DNA from: Nitrospirota bacterium | GTDB lineage: Bacteria; Nitrospirota; Nitrospiria; Nitrospirales; UBA8639 | Length of the DNA stretch: 22,374 nucleotides | Assembly (NCBI GenBank): GCA_020355985.1 | Contig: CP070628.1 | Span: 1,413,000 to 1,435,373 of the forward strand | Direction of reading: 5' to 3' | In this document: piece by piece, positions 1-7,854 of the stretch | Layout: the number at the start of each line of letters is the position of its first letter | Position numbering within the stretch: the stretch's first letter is position 1 | The notes under the pieces: generated by a model | Database searches by the model: none | What the model was told of the DNA's origin: nothing | What the model saw: the letters and a program-made list of their open reading frames with translations, nothing else | Made by a program: the position numbers and the translations under genes

Positions 1-491
1 ACTCCGGCCAAGTTATACCAGGCAATTGGATCTTCAGAAGAAATCTCGATGAGCCTCTCAAAATATTCTTTGGCTTCCAAATACTCGGCCCTATCGTTGT
101 GCAGCCGTCCGACGTTGAACAATGCCAAGACATCATATGCATTTAACTCCAATGCCCGCTTGAATTGCGCGATAGCGTCATCCAGCATCCCTTTGGTTCC
201 ATAAATTGTCCCAAGATTCGAGTAATACATGGCCAGAGACCGGTCCATTTCCACACGAAGGCCTTCCGCCATTTCAATGGACTTTTTGACTTCGGACAAG
301 GCTTCATCCATGCGCCCTTTATTGAAATAGAGTTCACCTAACCGGCAGCGCGCTTGAAAATCATCGGGCTCTTCACCCAATAATTTTTCTAGCTCAGCAA
401 TTTCCTCATCAACGGTCAATGCCTGTCCCTCGGTGGGAGCTTCACCGGGTTGTCCTTCCAATGTTTGGCTTCCAGCAGATTGTTCTTCCAT
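1..491 (-). CDS. TPR-repeat protein, 3' end beyond the window
   Basis: An open frame starts at an ATG at 491 (AGGA lies about 8 bases upstream) and stays open to the left edge, giving 163 residues without a stop. The first 40 or so residues are acidic and Gln/Gly/Pro-rich. After that come helical repeats of the TPR type, with motifs such as RLGELYFNKGRMDEAL, YYSNLGTIYGTKGMLDDAI, FNVGRLHNDRAEYLEAKEYF and WYNLAG. TPR proteins are protein-interaction scaffolds; no partner can be named. There is no signal peptide, so a cytoplasmic location is likely. It begins 14 bases after the stop of the polytopic membrane protein and is probably co-transcribed with it and the radical SAM gene. The C-terminus is missing, so the repeat number and any extra domain are unknown. 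Confidence 0.85.
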   Translation of the reverse strand, partial: MEEQSAGSQTLEGQPGEAPTEGQALTVDEEIAELEKLLGEEPDDFQARCRLGELYFNKGRMDEALSEVKKSIEMAEGLRVEMDRSLAMYYSNLGTIYGTKGMLDDAIAQFKRALELNAYDVLALFNVGRLHNDRAEYLEAKEYFERLIEISSEDPIAWYNLAG

Positions 492-505
492 TGCGTATAT
501 CCTAA

Positions 506-1621
506 CTACGGTGTTTGTTGCCCGTATGCGGGTCGAATAGGTTGATAGAGAAGTCCGTCATGAATTTTCTTCCGAAGTCGCCCTAAGCTCCCTCGTTTAT
601 CGATATTTAATAACATTAACCCAAGCACCACCATCAAGGTCAAATGCGACAATTGGAGAGCGTATCCGGCCATAAACATCAAACCCAGCCCATAACCCGC
701 CAATCGACCAATGAGGACCAATTTAATGACGGTATAGGCCCAACAGGTGAACCCTGCCACATAAAAAGCAAAGGGAAGGTAAAAGGTATACCCCATACCC
801 ATTTGGAATATCCATCCAATGCCCTCACCGGCTTTTCTCACTTCAAGGGCTGTTTGAGGGCTCCAAAGAGAAAGGAAATAGTCCATAAATAAAAGGAGGA
901 GAAAGACGCCTCCCCCACTAATTAATAGCGAAAGCCCCCACCGGCGTTGTGATTTGTTTTTGGTCACAAAGGAAGTACTGCCATAGGCCCAAAATACTAA
1001 TATACTGGAAAGCACCATGAGGGCCTCTCCTAAGCGGTTCACTTCATGAACCAAAGGTGGGGCGTCCAGAATATTCAACAAGCCATAGGAGGTGGACATC
1101 GTTTGATAATAGAGCCACCCAGAAATTCCCAGAAAAAAGGTCCCCACCATAAGCCGTTGACTCCATAAACGATGGGTTCCCCAATATTCCACCAAGAGAA
1201 AAATCAATATGCCAAGGGCCAAGATGTTGTAGATAACCGACCCCAACATGGCAGGTGGGAAAAACAGAAATCCCACGGTACACACAATTAGAAGGGCAAC
1301 CAAAGGAATGACCACTTTGTCCCACTGGCCAACCCACAGTTTGGTGCGCATTTTTTGTACCAGTAAAATTCCCAAAATGAGAAAAACCAAAATTGCTGTC
1401 ATATTTAACAAAACAAATCCCAAAGACGACAAGGTCTGAAATCCAATTCGTACCGCTTCATATTTTTCCGCTAATTTCCCCAAATGCATCCCTAAGCGAG
1501 AAACTAACCGATACAACACCAACTCAAAAAATGCCGCAAAGAGCAGACTCTTCAGACCCCACTCAAACAGCAGGCCAGGACTCCCTAGTTTATCCGTGAT
1601 TTTTTCTGTTGCTGAAATCAT
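506..1621 (-). CDS. polytopic membrane protein of unknown function
   Basis: The 371-residue product is very hydrophobic, with about nine or ten predicted transmembrane helices. They begin near residue 25 (LLFAAFFELVLYRLV) and end near residue 340 (LTLMVVLGLMLLN), and are followed by a short basic, probably cytoplasmic tail. There is no signal peptide, no cysteine-haem motif and no transporter signature that I recognise. The ATG at 1621 has only a weak ribosome site. It lies 68 bases after the radical SAM gene and 14 bases before the TPR gene, so the three are probably one operon. A membrane partner or substrate carrier for the radical SAM enzyme is possible, but that is context only. The gene call is firm; the function is unknown. 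Confidence 0.8.
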   Translation of the reverse strand: MISATEKITDKLGSPGLLFEWGLKSLLFAAFFELVLYRLVSRLGMHLGKLAEKYEAVRIGFQTLSSLGFVLLNMTAILVFLILGILLVQKMRTKLWVGQWDKVVIPLVALLIVCTVGFLFFPPAMLGSVIYNILALGILIFLLVEYWGTHRLWSQRLMVGTFFLGISGWLYYQTMSTSYGLLNILDAPPLVHEVNRLGEALMVLSSILVFWAYGSTSFVTKNKSQRRWGLSLLISGGGVFLLLLFMDYFLSLWSPQTALEVRKAGEGIGWIFQMGMGYTFYLPFAFYVAGFTCWAYTVIKLVLIGRLAGYGLGLMFMAGYALQLSHLTLMVVLGLMLLNIDKRGSLGRLRKKIHDGLLYQPIRPAYGQQTP

Positions 1622-1689
1622 ATCGAGACTCTGTGGCCATCAACAATCCAAAGGTCTTGGTTGTCGGTACACACAAAAAATTACGTGGT

Positions 1690-3462
1690 TTATACCCCCG
1701 AGAGTTGCGCTTCTCGTTCTTTATTGTGACGGGCGATGTATAACAATCCATCTGCCATGGAATAGTTAAATGGCAGTTCACAGACAACTTCACTAATCTT
1801 CTCATAGACATATTGATAAACTTTTTCAGCCTGATCCGGAGTCATACCTGATTTCACTTCATAAAAGAATCCAAGACTTAAATCTTCTGAGGCCGGTCGC
1901 ATAATTCGCTGAACCCCATAGGCACCAGGATCACTCATAATTGGAGCTTCTTTTTCCAAATCAAAGAGGCAGGGTTGGCATGAAAAGCCATAGGAAGTAT
2001 TTAACTTGGTATTGTCCACAATGAAGTTCATCGTTTCCAGTGACTCTTCTTCCGTTTCGGTTGGGAACCCAACAATCACATAACAGTGCACGGCGATACC
2101 GAGGTCCACACAATCAGAACAAATCCGCGCCACGTTCTCCTGGGTAATACCCTTGACCATAAAGTCCATAAGCCGGGCATTATAGGTCTCCAGCCCAAAG
2201 ACAATTTTCTGACACCCCGCCTCACGCATCGCCCCTAATAATTCACGAGACAGGTTTTTTTCAAAACGAAGCTCTGCTGTCCATTGTAAATCTAATCCTC
2301 GCTTGATCAATTCTTTACAGAGTCGCTTTGTAGGGGAAAGAGCTAGGCATTCGTCGGTAAAGAAAAAATAGGGGGTGTCATACATCTTTGACAACGCCTC
2401 TAATTCATCCACAACTTTCATAGGATCTTTTTGCCGGAAATTCTGATGATCCAATGTCAGTGCGCAAAATGCACAATCCTTGTAATAGCATCCTCGTGAA
2501 AATTGAACAGGCAAAACGGTGTAAGGAGCCAGGTATTGGTCCAACGGAAACCCTTTATAATTGGGAGCCGGGTGTTCCGCGAGATTTTCGGAATAAAAGG
2601 GTTGATTGACTGTAATTTTCCCATTTTGCCGCCAAATTAGATTAGGAACCTTACTAAAGTCTTTTCTGCCTTCTAATTGGTTAATCATTTCAAGGAGGGC
2701 AGTTTCACCTTCAAATACAATAAAATCATCTGTAATTTCGAATAAGCGGTCACAACGCCTAAGGTTATCCACGAGTCGAGTGAAAATACTTCCCCCAACT
2801 GTGACATGAACCTGAGGATATTGCTCTTTGATCAACCTGCAGAGGGTTAACCCAGGGATAATCTGTGAAGTAGCCGTAATCGAAACACCGACAAAATCAG
2901 GAGTATCCATGGTAAATCCTGGCAAAAAGAATTTCCTGTAGAGATCAAGATAAGGATTTTGGGATTCATCATGAATAGCTTTAATAATATCGCGTGAAGA
3001 GTAAATAGAATAGGAAAGTTGGTTGTCGACCACAGTCATTCGTGTTGGGAAATAGAGAGAAGAAACCACATCTAGCCATCGATCAATCACAAAGAGAGAT
3101 TCTCGATACCGATCTTCATCAAAAAATTCTGGTCCACGAAGAGTTGCCTTGGCGGGTTCTACTTCATCAATTAAATGTGGAAATCGATCTAATGATTCAA
3201 CGGCTTTAGCGTAATGTTCCTTACTCCCAGGTCCAGTTTCTCCATCAACGGACAACTCAAGTTTCCTAACCAAGTCTATAAGCTGTTGATGAATATCTAA
3301 CCCAAAACTTTTTGTTAGCATCCTGTCCAATAACTCAATATTCAAATCTCGTTGTTCTTGAACTGGAACTCCAGATTGCTCGAGAAACGCCGAAAGACAT
3401 GGAATACTCAGGTATGGCTGAGAAGGATGCCAACTCGGAGGAAATAAAAGTGAAATATTCAC
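1690..3462 (-). CDS. radical SAM protein with B12-binding-like N-terminal domain
   Basis: This 590-residue protein has a GTG start preceded by GGGAG at about 7 bases. Residues 1-300 resemble the cobalamin-binding-like half of B12-type radical SAM enzymes: PPSWHPSQPYLSIPCL at the start, VGVSITATSQ near 191 and TVGGS at 221-225. I see no DxHxxG motif for base-off cobalamin binding, so B12 use is doubtful. The radical SAM barrel follows, with cluster cysteines C325, C330 and C333 in RGCYYKDCAFC (C-x4-C-x2-C, one residue longer than the classic CxxxCxxC spacing), then FGLET near 422 and VIVGFPTET near 462. A further SCQPC lies at 494-498. Radical SAM enzymes cleave S-adenosylmethionine to start radical chemistry; the substrate here is unknown. 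It is probably first in an operon with the membrane and TPR genes. Confidence 0.88.
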   Translation of the reverse strand: MNISLLFPPSWHPSQPYLSIPCLSAFLEQSGVPVQEQRDLNIELLDRMLTKSFGLDIHQQLIDLVRKLELSVDGETGPGSKEHYAKAVESLDRFPHLIDEVEPAKATLRGPEFFDEDRYRESLFVIDRWLDVVSSLYFPTRMTVVDNQLSYSIYSSRDIIKAIHDESQNPYLDLYRKFFLPGFTMDTPDFVGVSITATSQIIPGLTLCRLIKEQYPQVHVTVGGSIFTRLVDNLRRCDRLFEITDDFIVFEGETALLEMINQLEGRKDFSKVPNLIWRQNGKITVNQPFYSENLAEHPAPNYKGFPLDQYLAPYTVLPVQFSRGCYYKDCAFCALTLDHQNFRQKDPMKVVDELEALSKMYDTPYFFFTDECLALSPTKRLCKELIKRGLDLQWTAELRFEKNLSRELLGAMREAGCQKIVFGLETYNARLMDFMVKGITQENVARICSDCVDLGIAVHCYVIVGFPTETEEESLETMNFIVDNTKLNTSYGFSCQPCLFDLEKEAPIMSDPGAYGVQRIMRPASEDLSLGFFYEVKSGMTPDQAEKVYQYVYEKISEVVCELPFNYSMADGLLYIARHNKEREAQLSGV

Positions 3463-3522
3463 AAGGTAACTCCCAGTTGATTAGGGAAGAAAAAAAGAGT
3501 GTCCATTGAGATGTATTTTAAA

Positions 3523-3552
3523 TTTATACACGCCACATTCTTCTCAATGCAA
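3523..3552 (-). promoter_or_regulatory. candidate sigma-70 promoter for the radical SAM operon
   Basis: Read on the minus strand, TTGCAT (3552-3547), an 18-base spacer and TATAAA (3528-3523) lie about 60 bases upstream of the GTG start. The -10 match is good and the -35 match is poor. The rest of the 3463-3775 gap holds the terminator and hairpin of the upstream gene and no coding signal that I can see. Confidence 0.3.
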
Positions 3553-3660
3553 CTAAAGAAGACATCTTATAGACAAATAGGAGAAAACTCTTGACAACAC
3601 TACCTCAATATATTTCCCGCAGACATTCCAACTTGAAGGCTCTTTTCTGGAAAAAAATGA

Positions 3661-3711
3661 AAAAAAACCCCCGGTAACCTACCCCATATAGGGGCAAATC
3701 ACCGGAGGTTT
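3661..3711 (-). terminator. intrinsic terminator after the NxrC-like gene
   Basis: On the minus strand the arms at 3711-3701 (AAACCTCCGGT) and 3675-3665 (ACCGGGGGTTT) form an 11-pair stem with one T-G wobble. A run of seven Ts (3667-3661) follows directly. The 25-base loop holds a second small stem, CCCC-tatat-GGGG (3694-3682). It lies about 65 bases past the stop at 3776 and separates the NxrC-like unit from the radical SAM unit. Confidence 0.88.
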
Positions 3712-3721
3712 AATCTGTATG

Positions 3722-3754
3722 TATAGAGCCTTATTTACTTAAAAAGACTCTATA
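3722..3754 (-). repeat. inverted repeat in the 3' untranslated region of the NxrC-like gene
   Basis: The arms at 3754-3746 and 3730-3722 (minus-strand TATAGAGTC and GGCTCTATA) can form a 9-pair stem with one wobble and a 15-base loop. No T run follows, so it is not a terminator by itself. It sits between the stop codon and the terminator and could protect the 3' end of an abundant message. Confidence 0.5.
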
Positions 3755-3775
3755 TAAAGCATATGACAATACTAC

Positions 3776-4729
3776 TTATGGCATCTGAGCGGTGAACCAG
3801 GTTGAAATGCCCTTCATGCCGTTCCGTTCTACGTTTGAACCATCCCACACGGCAAAAGCCACAGGGAAGCTCGCACCTGCTTTGAACTGCACATCGTTAG
3901 GATCATTCGTCGCCAAGCTCCGTTTCATTACCACGCGCCAAGTTGGGCCACTGCAGCAGCCTCCCTTTAACGCACCATATGGCTCCCACAACCCATTACC
4001 CAACACATCTTGCGAAGCTTGCGTGGTCAATGTGCTGAAACCATTGGCATTCAAATCTTCCACAGAACTCGCCCGCATGTCCGGATCAGACATGATGTTA
4101 CCGGACCAAATACCAGGATTAAATGGCCCTAAGCTCCGACCAATCCGGTCTGGGTAAGTCACGCCGCCAGCTGGCTCTTCATAGTAGAAATCCCAGCCAA
4201 TCGAAGGATATTGGTTGTCCACATCCCACATACCAGCAACGCCACGACCTTGGTCCTTTTGCCACTCAGCGTTCCACCGCCAAATATTCACAGTTCCACC
4301 TGATTGTCCCATACATTGGAACGGTGGCGCTCCAGCGGTTTGCACAGGGAATTGCACCGCCACTTGATCCCGGAAATCTTGTGGACCAATAGTGGTGTTA
4401 TTCAAAGTTTGATCTCCCCAGTTCGCCCACACGCCAATCTCTTTGCCATTGGTGGCCATTTTGACCATGACGGTTTTGACGGAAATGTTGGGGTGCATAG
4501 GAGTCGTAATCGTTTGACCACTTAACGGAGCCACGATTCCAGGAACGGTCTCCCACACAGGATTAGCCGCATCCATGGGGATTGGGCCGGAAATTTTGCC
4601 AACCGGAATGGTTACCGGTTGCGAGACGGCAAGCGGAATTTGCCCAAGGGTCAACCCTACACAAACCACAAGGACAGATAGAAGAACGCCAAACACAACT
4701 CGTTTGTTACGCGTCTGCACCAATCTCAT
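3776..4729 (-). CDS. nxrC: NxrC-like periplasmic haem-b gamma subunit (type II DMSO reductase family)
   Basis: The 317-residue product starts with a Sec signal: basic RLVQTRNKRR-like start, a hydrophobic core at about 11-33, and likely cleavage near residue 35. A strong AAAGGAGG ribosome site fixes the start. The mature part resembles the gamma subunits of ethylbenzene and dimethylsulfide dehydrogenases and the proposed NxrC of nitrite oxidisers. It has a beta-rich fold, the motif FQCMGQSGGTVNIWRWNAEW (137-156) in which M140 is the candidate axial haem ligand, and TWRVVMKRSL (263-272) with K269 a possible second ligand. There is no CxxCH, so no haem c. Such subunits pass electrons from the iron-sulfur beta subunit outward. 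The TorD-type chaperone gene lies 101 bases upstream, and a strong terminator follows. The partner nxrA/nxrB genes are not in the window, so a gamma subunit of another type II enzyme remains possible. Confidence 0.8.
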   Translation of the reverse strand: MRLVQTRNKRVVFGVLLSVLVVCVGLTLGQIPLAVSQPVTIPVGKISGPIPMDAANPVWETVPGIVAPLSGQTITTPMHPNISVKTVMVKMATNGKEIGVWANWGDQTLNNTTIGPQDFRDQVAVQFPVQTAGAPPFQCMGQSGGTVNIWRWNAEWQKDQGRGVAGMWDVDNQYPSIGWDFYYEEPAGGVTYPDRIGRSLGPFNPGIWSGNIMSDPDMRASSVEDLNANGFSTLTTQASQDVLGNGLWEPYGALKGGCCSGPTWRVVMKRSLATNDPNDVQFKAGASFPVAFAVWDGSNVERNGMKGISTWFTAQMP

Positions 4730-4830
4730 AATGACGCATCCTCCTTTGATAAAAGATTAAAACTGAAAGGACTGCTCAAAACCTGTCTCTGAAAAACAGT
4801 TAAACACTTCAAAATATCCCAACTACAATT

Positions 4831-5802
4831 CTAGGCATTCCCTGACTGATCCGATGTTCCACTTTCTTTATCCAAATAAGCATCCGCACCTACTTCATTC
4901 ATTAACATGCTTAGCTCATTACCTTGATCCTGTGCTCCACATTCAAAAGTTTGGCCTTCAGGATTCATGTAACTAGCTGGGCGATAATCTGTTTCTGAAT
5001 AAGGTTGAGGAGTGACGCCAAGATAGGCAATATCGAAAGCCATCCAATCTGAGGTAAAGTCGGCTAAAATTTTATAAAAACCATAATCAGCTTTACGCTT
5101 TAACATTCCAGAAAATAATGGGACCCACCGACCGATATGTTCTTTGACAAATTTTTTCTCTGCCTCAAATACTGTCTTTAATTTTTCACCGCCATCATGA
5201 AGAATGGCATAAGATTCTTTATACGACAAGTAATGCATAAACTCTAATTCTACACTCAAATGATCAAGGCGCTCATGAATATCTGGAGAAAGTTGCAGAC
5301 CAAAAGCACTGTAGAAACCTGCAATATCGCCCATGACGTATGATTGACCAAACACATGATCATTTCCAAACAAGGTTTCATATGGTGGGCAATCCAATGC
5401 AATCACATTACTAAAGACTCGTCGATGTTCATCCCGCAAGTCTTGAATGTTCCAATTTTCTCCTTCAGAGGAGATCCATTCTTCGATGGCATCAAAATGA
5501 CCTGCTACGGCTTTAAGGCGATCTTCGGTTTCTTGACCCCCTAAATTTCTAAGCTCTTTTTTCAACCCTTCTAATGCTGCCCTTCCATCTTCCACAAATT
5601 CGCCGCTTTGCAGATAATCCAAGAATTCATCATCTTCTGGATAGAGATAACCCCAAGAGATCAATAGGTAGAGCTTACTTCGACAAAGCGCACGATCAAC
5701 AGCTGGAGCTGCCTTAGGAGATATCTTCACAGCTTTTGATTCGCCGCCTTGAGGCGAACCGTTCCCACTCAGGTTTTTCTTTTCTTTCACCACTGTTGCC
5801 AT
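4831..5802 (-). CDS. TorD/NarJ-type molybdoenzyme maturation chaperone
   Basis: This 323-residue all-helical protein belongs to the TorD/DmsD/NarJ group of cytoplasmic chaperones. They bind the catalytic subunit of DMSO-reductase-family enzymes while bis-MGD is inserted, and hold back export until folding is complete. Visible motifs are DEHRRVFSNV, CPPYETLFG (138-146), ELEFMHYL (185-192) and EHIGRWVPLF (221-230). It is longer than usual family members (about 200-250 residues). The extra length is a Lys/Ser/Gly-rich N-terminal arm of about 35 residues and a C-terminal tail of about 60 residues with no clear fold. The start is an ATG with AGGTGA 6 bases upstream. It lies directly upstream of the NxrC-like gene and behind its own promoter, so the likely client is a molybdoenzyme alpha subunit encoded elsewhere. 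Confidence 0.85.
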   Translation of the reverse strand: MATVVKEKKNLSGNGSPQGGESKAVKISPKAAPAVDRALCRSKLYLLISWGYLYPEDDEFLDYLQSGEFVEDGRAALEGLKKELRNLGGQETEDRLKAVAGHFDAIEEWISSEGENWNIQDLRDEHRRVFSNVIALDCPPYETLFGNDHVFGQSYVMGDIAGFYSAFGLQLSPDIHERLDHLSVELEFMHYLSYKESYAILHDGGEKLKTVFEAEKKFVKEHIGRWVPLFSGMLKRKADYGFYKILADFTSDWMAFDIAYLGVTPQPYSETDYRPASYMNPEGQTFECGAQDQGNELSMLMNEVGADAYLDKESGTSDQSGNA

Positions 5803-5893
5803 ATGTCACCTAACAAAATAAAAATTTTCTATATTCTCGTTTTTTATAAATTCGGATCTATAAACCAATTAAAATTCCCGAAAAGGGGACCAG

Positions 5894-5922
5894 ATAATAG
5901 GATAACAGGCGCATGAAGTCAA
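5894..5922 (-). promoter_or_regulatory. sigma-70-type promoter for the chaperone and NxrC-like genes
   Basis: On the minus strand TTGACT (5922-5917), a 17-base spacer and TATTAT (5899-5894) match the consensus at 5/6 and 5/6 with ideal spacing, about 90 bases upstream of the chaperone start. A second, poorer candidate (TTGACA at 6049-6044 with TAAATA at 6025-6020) lies further up. Apart from these the 320-base gap 5803-6122 shows no gene, RNA or repeat. Confidence 0.6.
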
Positions 5923-6122
5923 GACGTGAATACCCCCAAATACCCTTTCTCTGTCCATAATTTCACAATAGCTTCTACAACTCTATTTCCCATTGAACCC
6001 TTTCATATATCCAAGACATTATTTACTCTTTATTCACAAGCCCTGTCAAAGCACAATCACTGCTAACACTAAGTATTTAAACCTATTTCTGTCACTTTAA
6101 TCCTCAGACATTTTCGCCTTTA

Positions 6123-6755
6123 CTAGGTAGAGGGTATGGCACGAGGAACAACTCGAATGGCTGCACGATCATTCACAGTCCCACAGATGTATTGACAGAG
6201 CCCACAACCAACACAAAGGCCTTCATCAACCGCAACGAGAAACGCGCCAAAATCCATGGAAATAGCACCAGTTGGGCACTTCGGCACACATGCATTGCAA
6301 CCGTTCCCGGCGGTACAAACATTTCGGGAAACCTTGGCAGTCCCCATTCGTACTTCATAAAGATTTTTTATGGGTATCAGGGCATCGGTTTCACAGGATT
6401 GAATACAGGGAAAGTCCTCACATAATTGGCAGGGAGTTTCTCCCGGAAAAATACCGGGTGTTTCATGAACCGACACCTCCCCGATCGCGTCATGAGGACA
6501 CGCATCTATACAATCACCACATTTAGTACAACGCTCTAAAAAGAGGTCTTCCTCTACCGCCCCCGGTGGCCGAAGCCATCCAGTCTTTTCTGGCACTTCG
6601 ATTTTCTGGGATTTTTCTGAGGAAGGAGCATCACGATGCTTCACAAATTCTTGGACGGTTGCCCCCAGCGAAACCATAGAATGCCGAAGAAAGGTCCGTC
6701 TTCCCAGCGCCGGATCACTAGCAGTTTTATCAGAAGATGAATCGGATACCGCCAT
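6123..6755 (-). CDS. NapF/NapG-like ferredoxin with four [4Fe-4S] motifs
   Basis: The 210-residue protein has four cysteine clusters: C76/79/82/86 (CTKCGDCIDACP), C109/112/117/121, C147/153/156/160 and C181/184/187/191. This layout is that of NapF/NapG ferredoxins linked to periplasmic nitrate reductase. The segment WLRPPGAVEEDLFLERC before cluster one recalls NapF, which acts in the cytoplasm during NapA maturation. An RRTFLRHS motif (19-26) looks like a twin-arginine signal, but the following stretch is short and barely hydrophobic and soon meets charged residues, so export is doubtful. The ATG lies 2 bases after the stop of the HExxH gene, so the two are translationally coupled. The likely role is electron transfer or iron-sulfur delivery to the molybdoenzyme whose chaperone lies downstream. 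Confidence 0.85.
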   Translation of the reverse strand: MAVSDSSSDKTASDPALGRRTFLRHSMVSLGATVQEFVKHRDAPSSEKSQKIEVPEKTGWLRPPGAVEEDLFLERCTKCGDCIDACPHDAIGEVSVHETPGIFPGETPCQLCEDFPCIQSCETDALIPIKNLYEVRMGTAKVSRNVCTAGNGCNACVPKCPTGAISMDFGAFLVAVDEGLCVGCGLCQYICGTVNDRAAIRVVPRAIPST

Positions 6756-6757
6756 AA

Positions 6758-7756
6758 TTACACTACCCCAGACGCCCTCAATTTATACACTTCCACACAT
6801 CGGTCACAGGCACCATATTCCACATCCCAGCCTGGGTGATTTTCACGAATAAAATCTAAGACAAAGCCTTCCAGTTTCTCTTCCATATCTTCTACCCAGG
6901 TATAGGTTGGGAATCGACAGAGCGGACAAGGAAACCCAGGAAGCAACATGGGCTTGGTCGGAACATCAGGCACTTCACTTTCTTCAATTTCTACAGCCCG
7001 TTCAATAACCCGGGTTGTATCCGATGCCATTTCAACGAGTTCCGCATGGGTAAGATAGTCCGTTTGCCAAATACCTTCAAACACGGATTCCACTTGATCA
7101 GGAGGAATTTTTCGATACCACGAACGAAATTCTCGAAATCGATATTCTCGAGAGAACATCGGCTCTTTCCCTGATCGAGCAATCCGACTATCAACATGCA
7201 AACTCCATAACACACGATAGCGATTCAAGATCAAATGCTCTTCACCAGGATTCAATCCAACTTTGGTATCCGGATCGTACCCAAAATCATCATCGAGCAT
7301 ATCCGAAATATGCGTTAATTCATGCCGTAAATATCGGGGAATCGCTGGATCGTAAAATCGCCTGGGGATTAATTTGATACCCACGCCTTTTTTGCCGGCC
7401 TCTTCAAATTCTCGAGCCAGCTTTTCTTCCACCACACCCCACTTCCGAAGAACGTCAACCCCCTCCTGATCTTCTTTCAACACACCACGAACAAGCACAA
7501 TACCTGTCTTGTCTCGCAGGGCTGGAAAATTATCAAAACCGTCTCGGAGAATATCCGCAAACCCCCATTTAGCAAATAAATGTTGATAAAGCCGTTTAAA
7601 CTCCGGCTCACGATCATCAAGCGCAAACTTCTCATAAATCGGATCTGCCAATTCATGAAACTCATTGTAATAGGTTGGATCGCCCTCACGTTCAGTCTTC
7701 TCGGCAAACGAGTCGATCACTTCTTGAAGAAGGGCGGGCTGAAAGCGGATTTCCAT
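6758..7756 (-). CDS. unknown protein with HExxH motif and C-terminal CxxC pair
   Basis: I do not recognise a named family for this 332-residue protein. It has no signal peptide or membrane helix and is rich in charged residues. Residues 144-150 read RHELTHI, an HExxH motif of the zinc-metallopeptidase type (H145, E146, H149). An acidic stretch follows, and then NRYRVLWSLHVDSRI (178-192), where H187 or D189 could be a third metal ligand. Near the C-terminus CPLC (277-280) and CDRC (317-320) could form a zinc ribbon or an iron site. The ATG is preceded by GGAGG at 7 bases. It is the first gene after a good promoter and is coupled to the ferredoxin gene, just upstream of the TorD and NxrC-like genes. 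A role in processing or assembling that enzyme is inference from position only. Confidence 0.8.
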   Translation of the reverse strand: MEIRFQPALLQEVIDSFAEKTEREGDPTYYNEFHELADPIYEKFALDDREPEFKRLYQHLFAKWGFADILRDGFDNFPALRDKTGIVLVRGVLKEDQEGVDVLRKWGVVEEKLAREFEEAGKKGVGIKLIPRRFYDPAIPRYLRHELTHISDMLDDDFGYDPDTKVGLNPGEEHLILNRYRVLWSLHVDSRIARSGKEPMFSREYRFREFRSWYRKIPPDQVESVFEGIWQTDYLTHAELVEMASDTTRVIERAVEIEESEVPDVPTKPMLLPGFPCPLCRFPTYTWVEDMEEKLEGFVLDFIRENHPGWDVEYGACDRCVEVYKLRASGVV

Positions 7757-7854
7757 GAACTAGCCTCCGTTTACGTCCTCATCACCTGGCAACAATCATT
7801 CTTTCCTGGCGATGGTTACTTAGCAATACGTGAATAACTTCATACAGATGCGTC

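Noticed and set aside
143..337. A minus-strand 64-codon frame at the left edge.
   Set aside because: It lies in another frame of the TPR gene, whose repeats are clear in the 491-to-1 frame.
5803..6122. Possible hidden gene or RNA in the 320-base gap before the chaperone.
   Set aside because: Stops occur in all frames, and there is no RNA-like stem structure. Two promoter-like elements account for what is visible.
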